A DNA stretch of 64,000 nt from Cedecea lapagei (GCF_900635955.1 NZ_LR134201.1:310001-374000); one strand, 5' to 3'; counted from the stretch's first letter, positions 26,758 through 35,369 are shown. Program-made: numbers and translations. The notes: generated by a model from the sequence alone, not told the origin.

Positions 26758-26784
26758 AAAACCGGGGCAAGCCCCGGTTTTTTT
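26758..26784. terminator. Terminator between murA and sfsB
   Basis: Stem ACCGGGGC/GCCCCGGT with AA loop, A-run on the left and T7 on the right; works for both convergent genes. It overlaps the last two bases of sfsB. Confidence 0.9.
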
Positions 26785-27046
26785 ATGGCTGCCGAATCTT
26801 GCTGCTTCTGTCAATAAACTCATGGGTGATGGGATCGTGATAACGCGACGGCCAGATGACCTGAGGTGCGACGCCCAAAGCCTGAGCGATGATGAGCTCC
26901 CCTTTAGGCCAGGGGCGAGATAGCGCGTTAGCGAGCGTTGATGAGCTTAAGCCTGACTCGCGTGATAAGGCGGCAAGCGAGGTTCTTCTTTTTCGTAGAG
27001 CTGCAATGATATCTGCTGGATGCCAGTCCACGTACTGATTTTCCAT
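26783..27046 (-). CDS. sfsB: SfsB (Nlp), Ner-like winged-helix DNA-binding protein
   Basis: 87 residues (E. coli 92). Resembles the phage Mu Ner repressor; in E. coli it affects maltose gene expression when overproduced. Recognised by WHPADIIAALRKRRTSLAAL and SSSTLANALSRPWPKGE, which form the helix-turn-helix, and by IWPSRYHDP. The C-terminus is a few residues shorter than in E. coli. Same position (murA-sfsB-ispB) as in E. coli. Confidence 0.93.
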   Translation of the reverse strand: MENQYVDWHPADIIAALRKRRTSLAALSRESGLSSSTLANALSRPWPKGELIIAQALGVAPQVIWPSRYHDPITHEFIDRSSKIRQP

Positions 27047-27249
27047 GATGTCTCCCTTTGAGCTTACAAGTCCTGCTGGAACTTAGCGTGAGTTCAGAAA
27101 TGGTTATAGCATAAAAAGTTCCAAATGATTCCTGTAAGTGTAAGGAATAACGTATTCTGTGTTTTCATTCGCAAATATCATGAAAGATCGTGGAAATTGC
27201 AGGTTCAAGAGGGAAGGTGTCGGGCGAAAAGGGAAGGTTTATTGGAAAC

Positions 27250-27275
27250 TTTAGCGCGCCATATGGCGCGCTAAA
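27250..27275 (-). terminator. Perfect 26-base palindrome after ispB, probable terminator
   Basis: TTTAGCGCGCCAT/ATGGCGCGCTAAA is a perfect palindrome that begins eight bases after the ispB stop. On the minus strand it is followed only by GTTTCC, so the U-tract is poor; it may act as an mRNA 3'-end stabiliser rather than a strong terminator. Confidence 0.55.
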
Positions 27276-27282
27276 ACAGGCG

Positions 27283-28254
27283 TTAACGATCGCGCTGTAC
27301 CGACATGTGGGCTAACGAGATCAGCGCTTCACGGTAAGGGGTATCCGGAAGCACAGACAGTGCGGCAATAGCCTTATCCGCCTCTTCCTCCGCGCGCTGA
27401 CGGGTCCATTCCAGAGAGCCACAGTCCGCCATGGCCTTCAGCACAGGATCAAGAAGATGACGACCATTTCCCTGTTCGATCGCTTCACGGATCATCTGCG
27501 CCTGCTCCGGTGAGCCGTTACGCATGGCGTGCAGCAGCGGCAGCGTCGGTTTTCCTTCGTTCAGATCGTCTCCGACGTTTTTACCCAGGGTTTGCCCGTC
27601 TGCGCTGTAATCCAGCAGGTCATCAATGAGCTGGAAAGCCGTACCCAGGTAGCGTCCATAATCCTGTAGCGCCTTTTCCTGGATCTCTGTGGCGTTCGCC
27701 AGGATCCCGGAACATTGTGCTGCGGCTTCAAACAGGCGGGCTGTTTTGCTGTAAATCACCCGCATATAGCTTTCTTCAGTGATATCTGGGTCATTACAGT
27801 TCATCAGCTGCAACACTTCGCCTTCGGCGATGACGTTGACAGCCTCAGACATGACCTCCAGCACTTTTAACGAGCCCAGGCTGGTCATCATCTGAAACGC
27901 TCGCGTATAGATGAAGTCACCGACCAGCACGCTGGCGGCGTTGCCAAAAGCGGCGTTAGCTGTGGCTTTCCCACGGCGCATATCTGACTCGTCCACGACG
28001 TCATCATGAAGCAGGGTGGCGGTATGTATGAATTCGATAAGAGCCGCTATTCTGACATGCGCCTGCCCTTCATAGGCAAGCGCCCGCGCGCTAAGCACGG
28101 CAATCATCGGGCGGATACGTTTGCCGCCGCCGCTGACGATGTAGTAGCCCAGTTGGTTGATCAGCTGGACATCAGAATTCAGTTGCTCAAGGATTGTCGC
28201 ATTGACACCCGCCATATCTTGCGCGGTTAACTCATTAATTTTTTCTAAATTCAT
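27283..28254 (-). CDS. ispB: Octaprenyl diphosphate synthase IspB
   Basis: Makes the C40 side chain of ubiquinone and menaquinone from farnesyl and isopentenyl diphosphates. 323 residues, as in E. coli, with the first aspartate-rich motif LLHDDVVDESDMRRGK and the second LIDDLLDYSADG. Start set at MNLEKINELTAQDMAG; the 55 codons upstream in frame lack family similarity and lie in the divergent promoter region shared with rplU. Confidence 0.97.
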   Translation of the reverse strand: MNLEKINELTAQDMAGVNATILEQLNSDVQLINQLGYYIVSGGGKRIRPMIAVLSARALAYEGQAHVRIAALIEFIHTATLLHDDVVDESDMRRGKATANAAFGNAASVLVGDFIYTRAFQMMTSLGSLKVLEVMSEAVNVIAEGEVLQLMNCNDPDITEESYMRVIYSKTARLFEAAAQCSGILANATEIQEKALQDYGRYLGTAFQLIDDLLDYSADGQTLGKNVGDDLNEGKPTLPLLHAMRNGSPEQAQMIREAIEQGNGRHLLDPVLKAMADCGSLEWTRQRAEEEADKAIAALSVLPDTPYREALISLAHMSVQRDR

Positions 28255-28412
28255 CGCAAAAGTCTGGCTTTCGTCCTGTTTATTCCATATCCGTATGGCA
28301 TAACGAGAGGGTTGAGGTTCGATACTGTAGTACAGATTGTACTGAAAAAACGAGGCAGATAAACGGTGTCTGTGCTGTTGCGTTTTTTTTCTACGGTAAT
28401 TGACGATCGGGC

Positions 28413-28441
28413 TTGTCAAAGCCTCACGATTTGCGTAATAT
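28413..28441 (+). promoter_or_regulatory. Sigma-70 promoter for rplU-rpmA-yhbE-obgE
   Basis: TTGTCA (28413-28418), a 17-base spacer, TAATAT (28436-28441), then a GC-rich discriminator (TCGCGCCCT) of the kind found at ribosomal protein and stable RNA promoters. Expected start near 28448, 67 bases before rplU. Confidence 0.7.
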
Positions 28442-28514
28442 TCGCGCCCTATTGTGAATATTTATAGCGCTACCTGAATCCAATGAAAGGCAAGCGCGGA
28501 AAGCGGAGTTTTAT

Positions 28515-28826
28515 ATGTACGCGGTTTTCCAAAGTGGTGGTAAACAACACCGAGTAAGCGAAGGTCAGACCGTTCGCCTGGAAAAGCTGGACATCGCAAC
28601 TGGCGAAACTGTTGAGTTCGCTGAAGTTCTGATGATCGCAAACGGTGAAGAAGTCAAAATCGGCGTTCCTTTCGTTGATGGTGGCGTTATCAAAGCTGAA
28701 GTCGTTGCTCACGGTCGTGGCGAGAAAGTTAAAATCGTTAAGTTCCGTCGCCGTAAACACTATCGTAAGCAAGCGGGCCACCGTCAGTGGTTCACTGATG
28801 TGAAAATTACTGGCATCAGCGCCTAA
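28515..28826 (+). CDS. rplU: 50S ribosomal protein L21
   Basis: 103 residues. bL21 signature MYAVFQSGGKQHRVSEGQ and the basic RRKHYRKQAGHRQWFT. Ribosome binding site GCGGAG nine bases before the ATG. Followed 19 bases later by rpmA. Confidence 0.99.
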   Translation: MYAVFQSGGKQHRVSEGQTVRLEKLDIATGETVEFAEVLMIANGEEVKIGVPFVDGGVIKAEVVAHGRGEKVKIVKFRRRKHYRKQAGHRQWFTDVKITGISA

Positions 28827-28845
28827 GACCTGAGGAGTAGATTAA

Positions 28846-29103
28846 ATGGCACATAAAAAGGCTGGCGGCTCAACTCGTAACGGTCGCGATTCAGAAGCAA
28901 AACGCCTGGGTGTAAAACGCTTTGGCGGCGAAACTGTACTGGCTGGTAGCATCATCGTTCGTCAACGTGGTACCAAATTCCACGCTGGCAACAATGTAGG
29001 TTGTGGTCGTGACCACACCCTGTTTGCTAAAGCAGACGGTAAAGTAAAATTCGAAGTTAAAGGCCCGAACAATCGTAAATACATCAGCATCGTTGCTGAG
29101 TAA
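28846..29103 (+). CDS. rpmA: 50S ribosomal protein L27
   Basis: 85 residues, starting MAHKKAGGSTRNGRDSE, whose flexible N-terminus reaches the peptidyl transferase centre. There is no Firmicute-type cleaved N-terminal extension. GGVGCGRDHTLFAK-type segment present as GCGRDHTLFAKADG. AGGAG precedes the ATG. Confidence 0.99.
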   Translation: MAHKKAGGSTRNGRDSEAKRLGVKRFGGETVLAGSIIVRQRGTKFHAGNNVGCGRDHTLFAKADGKVKFEVKGPNNRKYISIVAE

Positions 29104-29126
29104 GTTTTTCGGTCCGGTAACGGATG

Positions 29127-29156
29127 AAAGCCCCGCAACGTGTTGCGGGGCTTTTT
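29127..29156 (+). terminator. rpmA terminator
   Basis: Stem AAAGCCCCGCAAC/GTTGCGGGGCTTT followed by TT; probably partial, because yhbE and obgE continue in the same direction. Confidence 0.85.
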
Positions 29157-29193
29157 ACATTGTACGCCTGGTAAATTAAAGCAGGGAATGGGC

Positions 29194-30159
29194 ATGGGGC
29201 AGCAGGCGGGAATCGGCATTCTTTTAGCGCTCACTACGGCAATGTGCTGGGGAGCGTTACCGATAGCGATGAAGCAGGTACTTCCGGTGATGGCGCCGCC
29301 AACGGTGGTCTTTTACCGGTTCCTGATGGCCGGCATCGGCCTCGGCATTATCCTTGCCATACGGGGTAAGCTACCGCCGCTCAGGATGTTTCGTAAACCT
29401 CGATGGCTGGCGCTGTTAGCGATCGCCACCGGCGGATTATTTGGCAACTTTTTGTTCTTTAGCTCCTCCCTGCAGTATTTAAGTCCTACCGCGTCTCAGG
29501 TTATTGGCCAGCTTTCTCCCGTAGGGATGATGGTGGCGAGCGTGGTGGTGCTGAAAGAAAGGATGCGCGGCACGCAGATTATGGGTGCCGTTATGCTCCT
29601 GAGCGGGCTGGTGATGTTCTTTAACACCAGCCTGGTGGAGATTTTTACCCGCCTGACGGATTACACCCTTGGGGTAATCTTTGGCGTGCTGGCGGCAACG
29701 GTTTGGGTCAGTTATGGTGTGGCGCAGAAGGTGTTATTACGCCGGCTGGCCTCGCAACAGATCCTCTTTTTGCTGTACACTTTATGTACTATTGCCCTTT
29801 TGCCGCTGGCAAAACCGGGCGTTATTTTCCAGCTCAGTAGCTGGCAACTGGCGTGCCTGGTTTTTTGCGGTCTGAATACGCTGGTAGGCTATGGCGCGCT
29901 CGCTGAGGCGATGGCGCGCTGGCAGGCCTCCCAGGTTAGCGCCATCATTACGCTGACGCCGCTGTTTACGCTGCTGTTCTCAGACCTGCTGTCTCAGGCC
30001 TGGCCCGAGTATTTCGCCATACCGATACTTAACCTTGTGGGGTATATCGGTGCGCTGGTGGTTGTGGCTGGTGCTATGTATTCTGCGATTGGCCACCGCC
30101 TTTGGGGGCGCTGGCGTAAGACCGAAACGGCCACACCGGTGCCACGTTCGGGCGAATGA
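29194..30159 (+). CDS. yhbE: YhbE, EamA-family (DMT) inner-membrane transporter
   Basis: Ten-helix drug/metabolite-family permease of unknown substrate. 321 residues from the ATG at 29194 (MGQQAGIGILLAL), which has AGGGA six bases upstream and gives the E. coli length; other in-frame starts at 29140 and 29188 are less well placed. Two EamA repeats are visible (first about 6-135, second about 150-285; PTASQVIGQLSPVGMM and ALAEAMARWQASQVSAI). Its gene lies between rpmA and obgE in the conserved operon. Confidence 0.94.
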   Translation: MGQQAGIGILLALTTAMCWGALPIAMKQVLPVMAPPTVVFYRFLMAGIGLGIILAIRGKLPPLRMFRKPRWLALLAIATGGLFGNFLFFSSSLQYLSPTASQVIGQLSPVGMMVASVVVLKERMRGTQIMGAVMLLSGLVMFFNTSLVEIFTRLTDYTLGVIFGVLAATVWVSYGVAQKVLLRRLASQQILFLLYTLCTIALLPLAKPGVIFQLSSWQLACLVFCGLNTLVGYGALAEAMARWQASQVSAIITLTPLFTLLFSDLLSQAWPEYFAIPILNLVGYIGALVVVAGAMYSAIGHRLWGRWRKTETATPVPRSGE

Positions 30160-30175
30160 TTTACGGAGAAGTAAG

Positions 30176-31348
30176 ATGAAGTTTGTTGATGAAGCAACGA
30201 TCCTGGTCGTAGCAGGTGATGGCGGTAACGGCTGCGTTAGCTTCCGTCGTGAAAAGTATATCCCGAGAGGCGGCCCGGACGGCGGTGACGGCGGTGACGG
30301 CGGTGACGTATGGCTTGAAGCTGACGAAAACCTGAATACGCTCATCGATTACCGTTTTGAAAAGGCTTTCCGTGCCGAACGTGGTCAGAATGGCCAAAGC
30401 CGAGACTGTACCGGCAAGCGTGGCCATGACGTGACGGTGAAGGTGCCCGTCGGTACCCGCGTTATCGATCAGGGCACCGGAGAAACCATGGGCGATATGA
30501 CGCAGCACGGTCAGAAGCTGATGGTTGCCAAGGGCGGCTGGCACGGTCTGGGCAACACCCGTTTTAAATCCTCGGTTAACCGTACGCCTCGCCAGAAAAC
30601 GATGGGTACACCCGGTGAGAAACGCGACCTGCAGCTAGAGCTGATGCTGCTGGCCGATGTTGGTATGCTGGGGATGCCAAACGCAGGCAAATCCACCTTT
30701 ATTCGCGCGGTATCTGCAGCGAAGCCGAAGGTTGCTGACTATCCGTTTACCACATTGGTCCCTAGCCTGGGCGTGGTTCGTATGGATAACGAGAAGAGCT
30801 TTGTCGTGGCGGATATCCCGGGGCTGATTGAAGGGGCTGCCGACGGCGCGGGTCTTGGTATTCGCTTCCTGAAGCACCTTGAGCGCTGTCGCGTGCTGCT
30901 GCACCTCATTGATATTGAGCCTATCGACGGTTCGGATCCGGTTGAAAACGCCCGGATTATCGTCGGCGAGCTTGAAAAGTACAGCGAAAGCCTGGCCTCC
31001 AAACCACGCTGGCTTGTCTTCAATAAAATCGACCTGATGGATAAAGCGCAGGCCGAAGAGAAGGCGAAAGCGATTGCTGAAGCGCTTGGTTGGGAAGATA
31101 AATACTATCTCATCTCTGCCGCCAGCCAGATGGGCGTGAAAGACCTCTGCTGGGATGTCATGACCTTTATCATTGAGAACCCGATTGCGGCGATCGATGT
31201 TGTTAAACAGCCCGAGAAAGTCGAGTTTATGTGGGATGATTACCATCGCCAGCAGCTGGACGAAATGGAAGCTGAAGCAGAAGAGGACTGGGATGATGAC
31301 TGGGACGATGAAGACGACGAAGGCGTCGAAATCATCTACCAGAAGTAA
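30176..31348 (+). CDS. obgE: ObgE (CgtA), ribosome-associated GTPase
   Basis: Essential GTPase for late 50S assembly and stress signalling. 390 residues: the glycine-rich Obg fold (1-158; GGPDGGDGGDGGDVW), then the G domain with G1 GMPNAGKST, G3 DIPGLIEGAA, G4 NKIDLMD, and an acidic C-terminal tail (EAEEDWDDDWDDEDDE). ATG at 30176 chosen over an upstream in-frame start because it begins MKFVDEATILVVAG and has GGAGAAG upstream. Confidence 0.98.
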   Translation: MKFVDEATILVVAGDGGNGCVSFRREKYIPRGGPDGGDGGDGGDVWLEADENLNTLIDYRFEKAFRAERGQNGQSRDCTGKRGHDVTVKVPVGTRVIDQGTGETMGDMTQHGQKLMVAKGGWHGLGNTRFKSSVNRTPRQKTMGTPGEKRDLQLELMLLADVGMLGMPNAGKSTFIRAVSAAKPKVADYPFTTLVPSLGVVRMDNEKSFVVADIPGLIEGAADGAGLGIRFLKHLERCRVLLHLIDIEPIDGSDPVENARIIVGELEKYSESLASKPRWLVFNKIDLMDKAQAEEKAKAIAEALGWEDKYYLISAASQMGVKDLCWDVMTFIIENPIAAIDVVKQPEKVEFMWDDYHRQQLDEMEAEAEEDWDDDWDDEDDEGVEIIYQK

Positions 31349-31360
31349 ATCTCAACGAAG

Positions 31361-31386
31361 AAGGCCGGTGTTACCGGCCTTTTTTA
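31361..31386. terminator. Bidirectional terminator between obgE and basS
   Basis: Stem AAGGCCGGT/ACCGGCCTT with GTT between, followed by TTTTT; its right edge overlaps the basS stop codon on the opposite strand. Confidence 0.85.
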
Positions 31387-32439
31387 TTGAATGCTGCCGG
31401 GAAGCCAGCAGTCAGCCTGCAAACCACCTTGCTCACGGTTACCCAGCTCCAGACGGCCATGGTGGAGCTGCACAATGCGCTGCACAATGTTCAGACCCAG
31501 CCCGCTGCCGCCGTAGCGCTGATCCATGCGTCTGAAAGGCTCAGTGGCATGGCGGAGGTATTCTGCCTTAATACCCGGCCCGCTGTCGGCAACGCTTAAC
31601 AGGGTTCCTCCCTCTCTCTCCTTCAACGCTACATGAATTTCGCCTTTGTCAGGGCTATAGCGAGAGGCGTTTTCCAGCAGGTTACGCAGCATCAAACGCA
31701 GCAGAACGGCATCGCCCTGGACGGTCAGAGAAGAGGCTGCGGGCCAGACGAACCTTTGCCCGCGAGGCGCGGCCAGCTCTTCCATCTCCATCTTCAGGGG
31801 AGCAATGATGTCGCTGCTCCAGGTCAGCGTATTGTAATGCCCGCTGGCCAGCGCCTGCCCGGCGCGAGAGAGCATCAGCAGCTGCTCAATGGTATGCATG
31901 AGCTGATCGATACGGGTTAACAGCATTGGGGCCTGCTCTATCCCATTTTTTGCCATTAACTCGAGGTGCAGCCTGAGTCCGGCAAGCGGCGTCCTCAGTT
32001 CGTGTGCGGCATCCGCAGTGAAAAGGCGTTCCTGCTGAATAGTATGATCCAGCCGACCCAGAAGCTGATTCAGGGAGTTGGTTACGGCCACCATTTCGTC
32101 CATATCGGAAAACATAGGCAGCGGCGTGAGATTGTCGGCTGACCGATTCGCGAGGCTGGAGCGCAGCTGGTTCAGCGGGCGGGTTATCCAGGTGATGGCC
32201 CAGAAGGAGAAAAACAGCGTAAAGGAGACCATCACCAGAGAAGGCACGAGCAGGGAGGCAATCGCTTCGCGGATCTCTTTCTCCACCTGCTGGTTACGGG
32301 CCTTGGCGGAGAGCGTTTCGCTCACCAGGAAGCCAATCTGCTCCCGGCTTTCATGCCAGAGCCAGACAACGCTGATGAGCTGGAAGAAAAGGAGAATAAG
32401 CGCCAGCAGGATCATCAGGCGCCGACGCATGCTGCTCAT
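31384..32439 (-). CDS. basS: BasS/PmrB-type sensor histidine kinase
   Basis: Inner-membrane sensor, 351 residues. In enterobacteria BasS (PmrB) senses ferric iron, aluminium and mild acid and controls lipid A modification. Two transmembrane helices (about 8-28 and 64-86) enclose a short periplasmic segment of about 35 residues. The segment starts WLWHESREQI and ends EKEIREAIASLL; both match E. coli BasS, including an ExxE motif (EIRE) of the type that binds iron. HAMP (ITRPLNQLRSSLANRSADN), phospho-His in FTADAAHELRTPLAGLRL, N box LLENASRYSP and G boxes follow. It overlaps basR by four bases and is read downstream of dacB. Confidence 0.88.
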   Translation of the reverse strand: MSSMRRRLMILLALILLFFQLISVVWLWHESREQIGFLVSETLSAKARNQQVEKEIREAIASLLVPSLVMVSFTLFFSFWAITWITRPLNQLRSSLANRSADNLTPLPMFSDMDEMVAVTNSLNQLLGRLDHTIQQERLFTADAAHELRTPLAGLRLHLELMAKNGIEQAPMLLTRIDQLMHTIEQLLMLSRAGQALASGHYNTLTWSSDIIAPLKMEMEELAAPRGQRFVWPAASSLTVQGDAVLLRLMLRNLLENASRYSPDKGEIHVALKEREGGTLLSVADSGPGIKAEYLRHATEPFRRMDQRYGGSGLGLNIVQRIVQLHHGRLELGNREQGGLQADCWLPGSIQ

Positions 32440-33098
32440 GAGCGGCTTTCCAGACGGTAGCCCACGCCGCGTACGGTTTTGATCCTGTCTTTGCCTAATT
32501 TACGGCGTAAGTTGTGAATATGCACTTCAAGGGTGTTGGAGCCGGGATCGTCCTGCCAGCTGTAAATGTCCTGCTGTAGCGTTTCGCGGTGCACCGTCTG
32601 GCCAATGCGCATCATCAGACGGGTGAGCAGGGAAAACTCTTTGGGGGTGATCTCTACGACCTGGCCGGCGAGCAACACCTGCTGAGTTTGCAGATTAAGG
32701 GTCAGATCGTCTTCCTGCAGCAGATTATCGCTGTGTCCTTGGTAGCGGCGAATCAGCGCCCGCGCCCGCGCCTGCAGCTCGGCCAGGGCAAAGGGTTTCA
32801 CCAGATAATCATCGGCGCCAGAGTCCAGGCCATTTACTCGGTCTTCAAGCGCGTCACGAGCTGTCAGGATGAGTACGGGGTTTTTTACCCCGCGGCGGCG
32901 CCACTGGTTTAGCAGCGTTGCGCCGTCTTTGTCAGGCAGCCCGAGGTCGAGGATAATCAGGCTGTATTCGCCGCTTTGCAGCAGGGCGTCCGCCTGAGCG
33001 GCAGTGGTGGCGCAGTCTAAGGCGTAACCTTCTCCGCCCAATGCCAGCGCAAGGCCTTCCTGTAGCAGCAAATCGTCTTCAACAATAAGCAGTTTCAT
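32436..33098 (-). CDS. basR: BasR/PmrA-type response regulator
   Basis: OmpR-class regulator, 220 residues: receiver domain with phospho-Asp in LIILDLGLPDKDG (about 51) and Lys in DDYLVKPFALAEL, then a winged-helix DNA-binding domain (SNTLEVHIHNLRRKLG, IKTVRGVGYRLE). The DNA-recognition helix and IYSWQDDPGSNTLEVHIHNLR resemble BasR more than QseB. It starts two bases after the dacB stop, so it is very likely cotranscribed with dacB and basS. I infer orthology with PmrA; a clear assignment needs a tree against PmrA and QseB. Confidence 0.85.
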   Translation of the reverse strand: MKLLIVEDDLLLQEGLALALGGEGYALDCATTAAQADALLQSGEYSLIILDLGLPDKDGATLLNQWRRRGVKNPVLILTARDALEDRVNGLDSGADDYLVKPFALAELQARARALIRRYQGHSDNLLQEDDLTLNLQTQQVLLAGQVVEITPKEFSLLTRLMMRIGQTVHRETLQQDIYSWQDDPGSNTLEVHIHNLRRKLGKDRIKTVRGVGYRLESRS

Positions 33099-33100
33099 GG

Positions 33101-34534
33101 CTAGTTATTTTGGTAAATATCCTTGTAAAGCCGGCTTTCAAAGCGCACCAGCGGGATACGGCGATTGCGCTGGTCGGCCGGTTCAACGGCATAGCCAGAA
33201 AGATATTGCACAAAGGCCATGCGTTGCCCACTTGCCGTGGTAATGAAGCCTGCCAGATTGTAAACCCCCTGCAGCGAGCCTGTCTTGGCTGAGACCTTGC
33301 CGTCCACGCCCGCCTGATGCAGGCCTGCGCGGTACTGCAAAGAGCCGTCGTAGCCAGCGAGCGGCAGCATGGAGATAAAGTTTAGCTGATTATCGTTTTG
33401 AGCGATGTATTGCAGCACCTGCATCATGGTGGCAGGGGAGATCAGGTTATGGCGCGAAAGGCCGGAGCCATCGACAACGATGCTGTTCCCCAAATCTACG
33501 CCCGCTTTTTGACGCAAAATCTGCCGCACGGAATCCGCCCCTGCTCGCCAGGTACCGGGAACGCCCAAACGGTTATGCCCGATGGTTCTGAACACGGTGT
33601 CGGCAATCATGTTATCGGATTTCTTCAGCATGATTTTAAGCAGATCGTGCAGCGGCGCTGATTGCTTGCTGGCGAGCACCGTACCCGGCTCGTTAGGCTG
33701 GGTCTGGCGCAGCAGCGTTCCGCTGTAGGCGATCCCCGCCTGCTTCAGCTCATCTTTGATGATAGCGCCCGCATAGCTGGCACCGTCCTGAATAGCAAAG
33801 GCTAATGGCAGCGGATCGGCCCGCTGTGTAAGACAGCCGGTTAGCGTATAGCGGTTGAGATCCCCCGGCACAACGTCAAGCTCACAGTACTGGGCATCGG
33901 GAGAGCCTTTGGCCAGGGTTCTGACCTGGCTGAACATCACCACCGGGTAATAGGAGGCGATGCGGATGTAGGCTAAGTCGTCAGCTTTAGGCGCGCTATA
34001 CAGGGAGATTGAGAAACAGTTGCGGTCGACTATTGCCGCAGCAGGAGGCGCGCTGAAACACTGCGTCATATCGTTCCACGGCCAGCCCGGGGCTTTATCA
34101 TGGCTGGCAAAGACGGAGGTATCGACCAGCACGTTACCGTTGATCTGCTGGACGCCCGCTTTTTTTAATTCGCTGACCATATTGCGAATGTCCTGACGTT
34201 TTAACGTAGGATCGCCGCCGAAACGGGCGATAAGATCGCCATTCAACACGCCATTATCAATCTGAGCGCGGCTTTCCAGCGTTGTCGTAAATCGAAAGTC
34301 CGGGCCTAGCTGGAGCAGGGCCGCCAGCGCCGTAATCACTTTTTGAGTACTGGCAGGCAGCGCCATCTGCTGGCTGTGGTAATCGATGAACGGGGTGGTG
34401 GCGCCGACTTTTTGCACCATCAGCGCCAGGTTCGCCCCGTCAGGCAACTGGGAGGTATATTCTTCAACGTTCGCCGCCTGAACATGGATGGCTACGGCAG
34501 CGGTCAACCCAATGACAAATCTCAAAAATCGCAT
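33101..34534 (-). CDS. dacB: Penicillin-binding protein 4 (D-Ala-D-Ala carboxypeptidase/endopeptidase)
   Basis: Periplasmic class C low-molecular-weight PBP that trims and cleaves peptidoglycan cross-links. 477 residues, as in E. coli, with a signal peptide (MRFLRFVIGLTAAVAIHVQA, mature AANVEEY). Catalytic motifs are Ser62-x-x-Lys65 in PASTQK, SDN in LKKSDNMIAD, and KTG in VSAKTGSL. The ATG at 34534 is the family start; the frame extends 16 codons further. First gene of dacB-basR-basS, divergent from greA. Confidence 0.97.
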   Translation of the reverse strand: MRFLRFVIGLTAAVAIHVQAANVEEYTSQLPDGANLALMVQKVGATTPFIDYHSQQMALPASTQKVITALAALLQLGPDFRFTTTLESRAQIDNGVLNGDLIARFGGDPTLKRQDIRNMVSELKKAGVQQINGNVLVDTSVFASHDKAPGWPWNDMTQCFSAPPAAAIVDRNCFSISLYSAPKADDLAYIRIASYYPVVMFSQVRTLAKGSPDAQYCELDVVPGDLNRYTLTGCLTQRADPLPLAFAIQDGASYAGAIIKDELKQAGIAYSGTLLRQTQPNEPGTVLASKQSAPLHDLLKIMLKKSDNMIADTVFRTIGHNRLGVPGTWRAGADSVRQILRQKAGVDLGNSIVVDGSGLSRHNLISPATMMQVLQYIAQNDNQLNFISMLPLAGYDGSLQYRAGLHQAGVDGKVSAKTGSLQGVYNLAGFITTASGQRMAFVQYLSGYAVEPADQRNRRIPLVRFESRLYKDIYQNN

Positions 34535-34613
34535 AATCTCGCGGTAACGGCCTGGAAACGTGACCGCCATACTACGGTGCATTATGGTGCAAAGTAAACG
34601 ATGACCCTCAGGG

Positions 34614-34724
34614 AACTCCAGGGTAAAATACCGGTCAATTTGAAAACTGTTACTGGCCTGGAGTTATCACCCCGGGTCGGTTTTCTTTTATTTGTTGGCG
34701 GAGAGGCTTCCCCTGTTCCGACCC
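34614..34724 (+). promoter_or_regulatory. Structured greA leader (GraL-type region)
   Basis: Two successive long-range stems: AACTCCAGG (34614-34622) with CCTGGAGTT (34657-34665), and GGGTCGG (34674-34680) with CCGACCC (34718-34724). A T-rich stretch TTTTCTTTT follows the left arm of the second stem. In E. coli the greA leader yields short GraL transcripts that end at an early terminator; this region corresponds by position. The promoter itself is not clear to me. Confidence 0.6.
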
Positions 34725-34787
34725 TACTTTTAAGCCAGCGCGGTGTTTTACCCTGCTGCAGAGGACTGATTTTAAGAGGTATAACAA

Positions 34788-35264
34788 ATGCAACCTATCC
34801 CGATGACATTACGTGGCGCTGAACAATTACGCGAAGAGCTGGATTTCCTGAAGTCCGTGCGCCGCCCGGAAATCATTGCTGCCATTGCCGAAGCTCGCGA
34901 GCATGGCGATCTGAAAGAAAACGCCGAATATCACGCCGCGCGTGAGCAGCAGGGCTTCTGCGAAGGTCGTATTCAGGATATCGAAGCGAAGCTGTCCAAT
35001 GCTCAGGTGATCGACGTCACAAGAATGCCAAATAACGGCCGCGTGATTTTTGGCACCACCGTAACGGTATTGAATCTGGACAACGACGAAGAGCTGACTT
35101 ACCGCATTGTGGGCGACGATGAGGCTGATTTTAAAAAGAATCTTATCTCTGTCAATTCGCCTATTGCTCGCGGCCTGGTGGGGAAGGAGTGCGACGATGT
35201 TGTGGTGATTCGCACGCCTGGCGGCGATGTTGAATTCGAAATTCTGAAAGTGGAATATTTGTAA
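34788..35264 (+). CDS. greA: Transcription elongation factor GreA
   Basis: 158 residues; rescues backtracked RNA polymerase by stimulating transcript cleavage through the secondary channel. N-terminal coiled coil (about 8-75) with the tip acidic residues Asp41 and Glu44 in REHGDLKENAEYH, then a C-terminal FKBP-like domain (about 80-158; SPIARGLVGKE). Long structured leader upstream. Convergent with yhbY. Confidence 0.98.
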   Translation: MQPIPMTLRGAEQLREELDFLKSVRRPEIIAAIAEAREHGDLKENAEYHAAREQQGFCEGRIQDIEAKLSNAQVIDVTRMPNNGRVIFGTTVTVLNLDNDEELTYRIVGDDEADFKKNLISVNSPIARGLVGKECDDVVVIRTPGGDVEFEILKVEYL

Positions 35265-35309
35265 TTTTTACTACGCTAACTAAAGGGTTGGCGTATTGTA
35301 AAGAAAAGA

Positions 35310-35332
35310 AAAAGGCCGCATAGCGGCCTTTT
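35310..35332. terminator. Bidirectional terminator between greA and yhbY
   Basis: Stem AAAAGGCCGC/GCGGCCTTTT with ATA loop, A-rich left flank and T4 right flank. Confidence 0.85.
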
Positions 35333-35369
35333 ATCAACGAACATAGCGTGGCATTTTGCACACCTCTGC

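Noticed and set aside
34601..34822. 73-codon open frame in the greA leader
   Set aside because: Overlaps greA out of frame and covers the leader stems; no family match.
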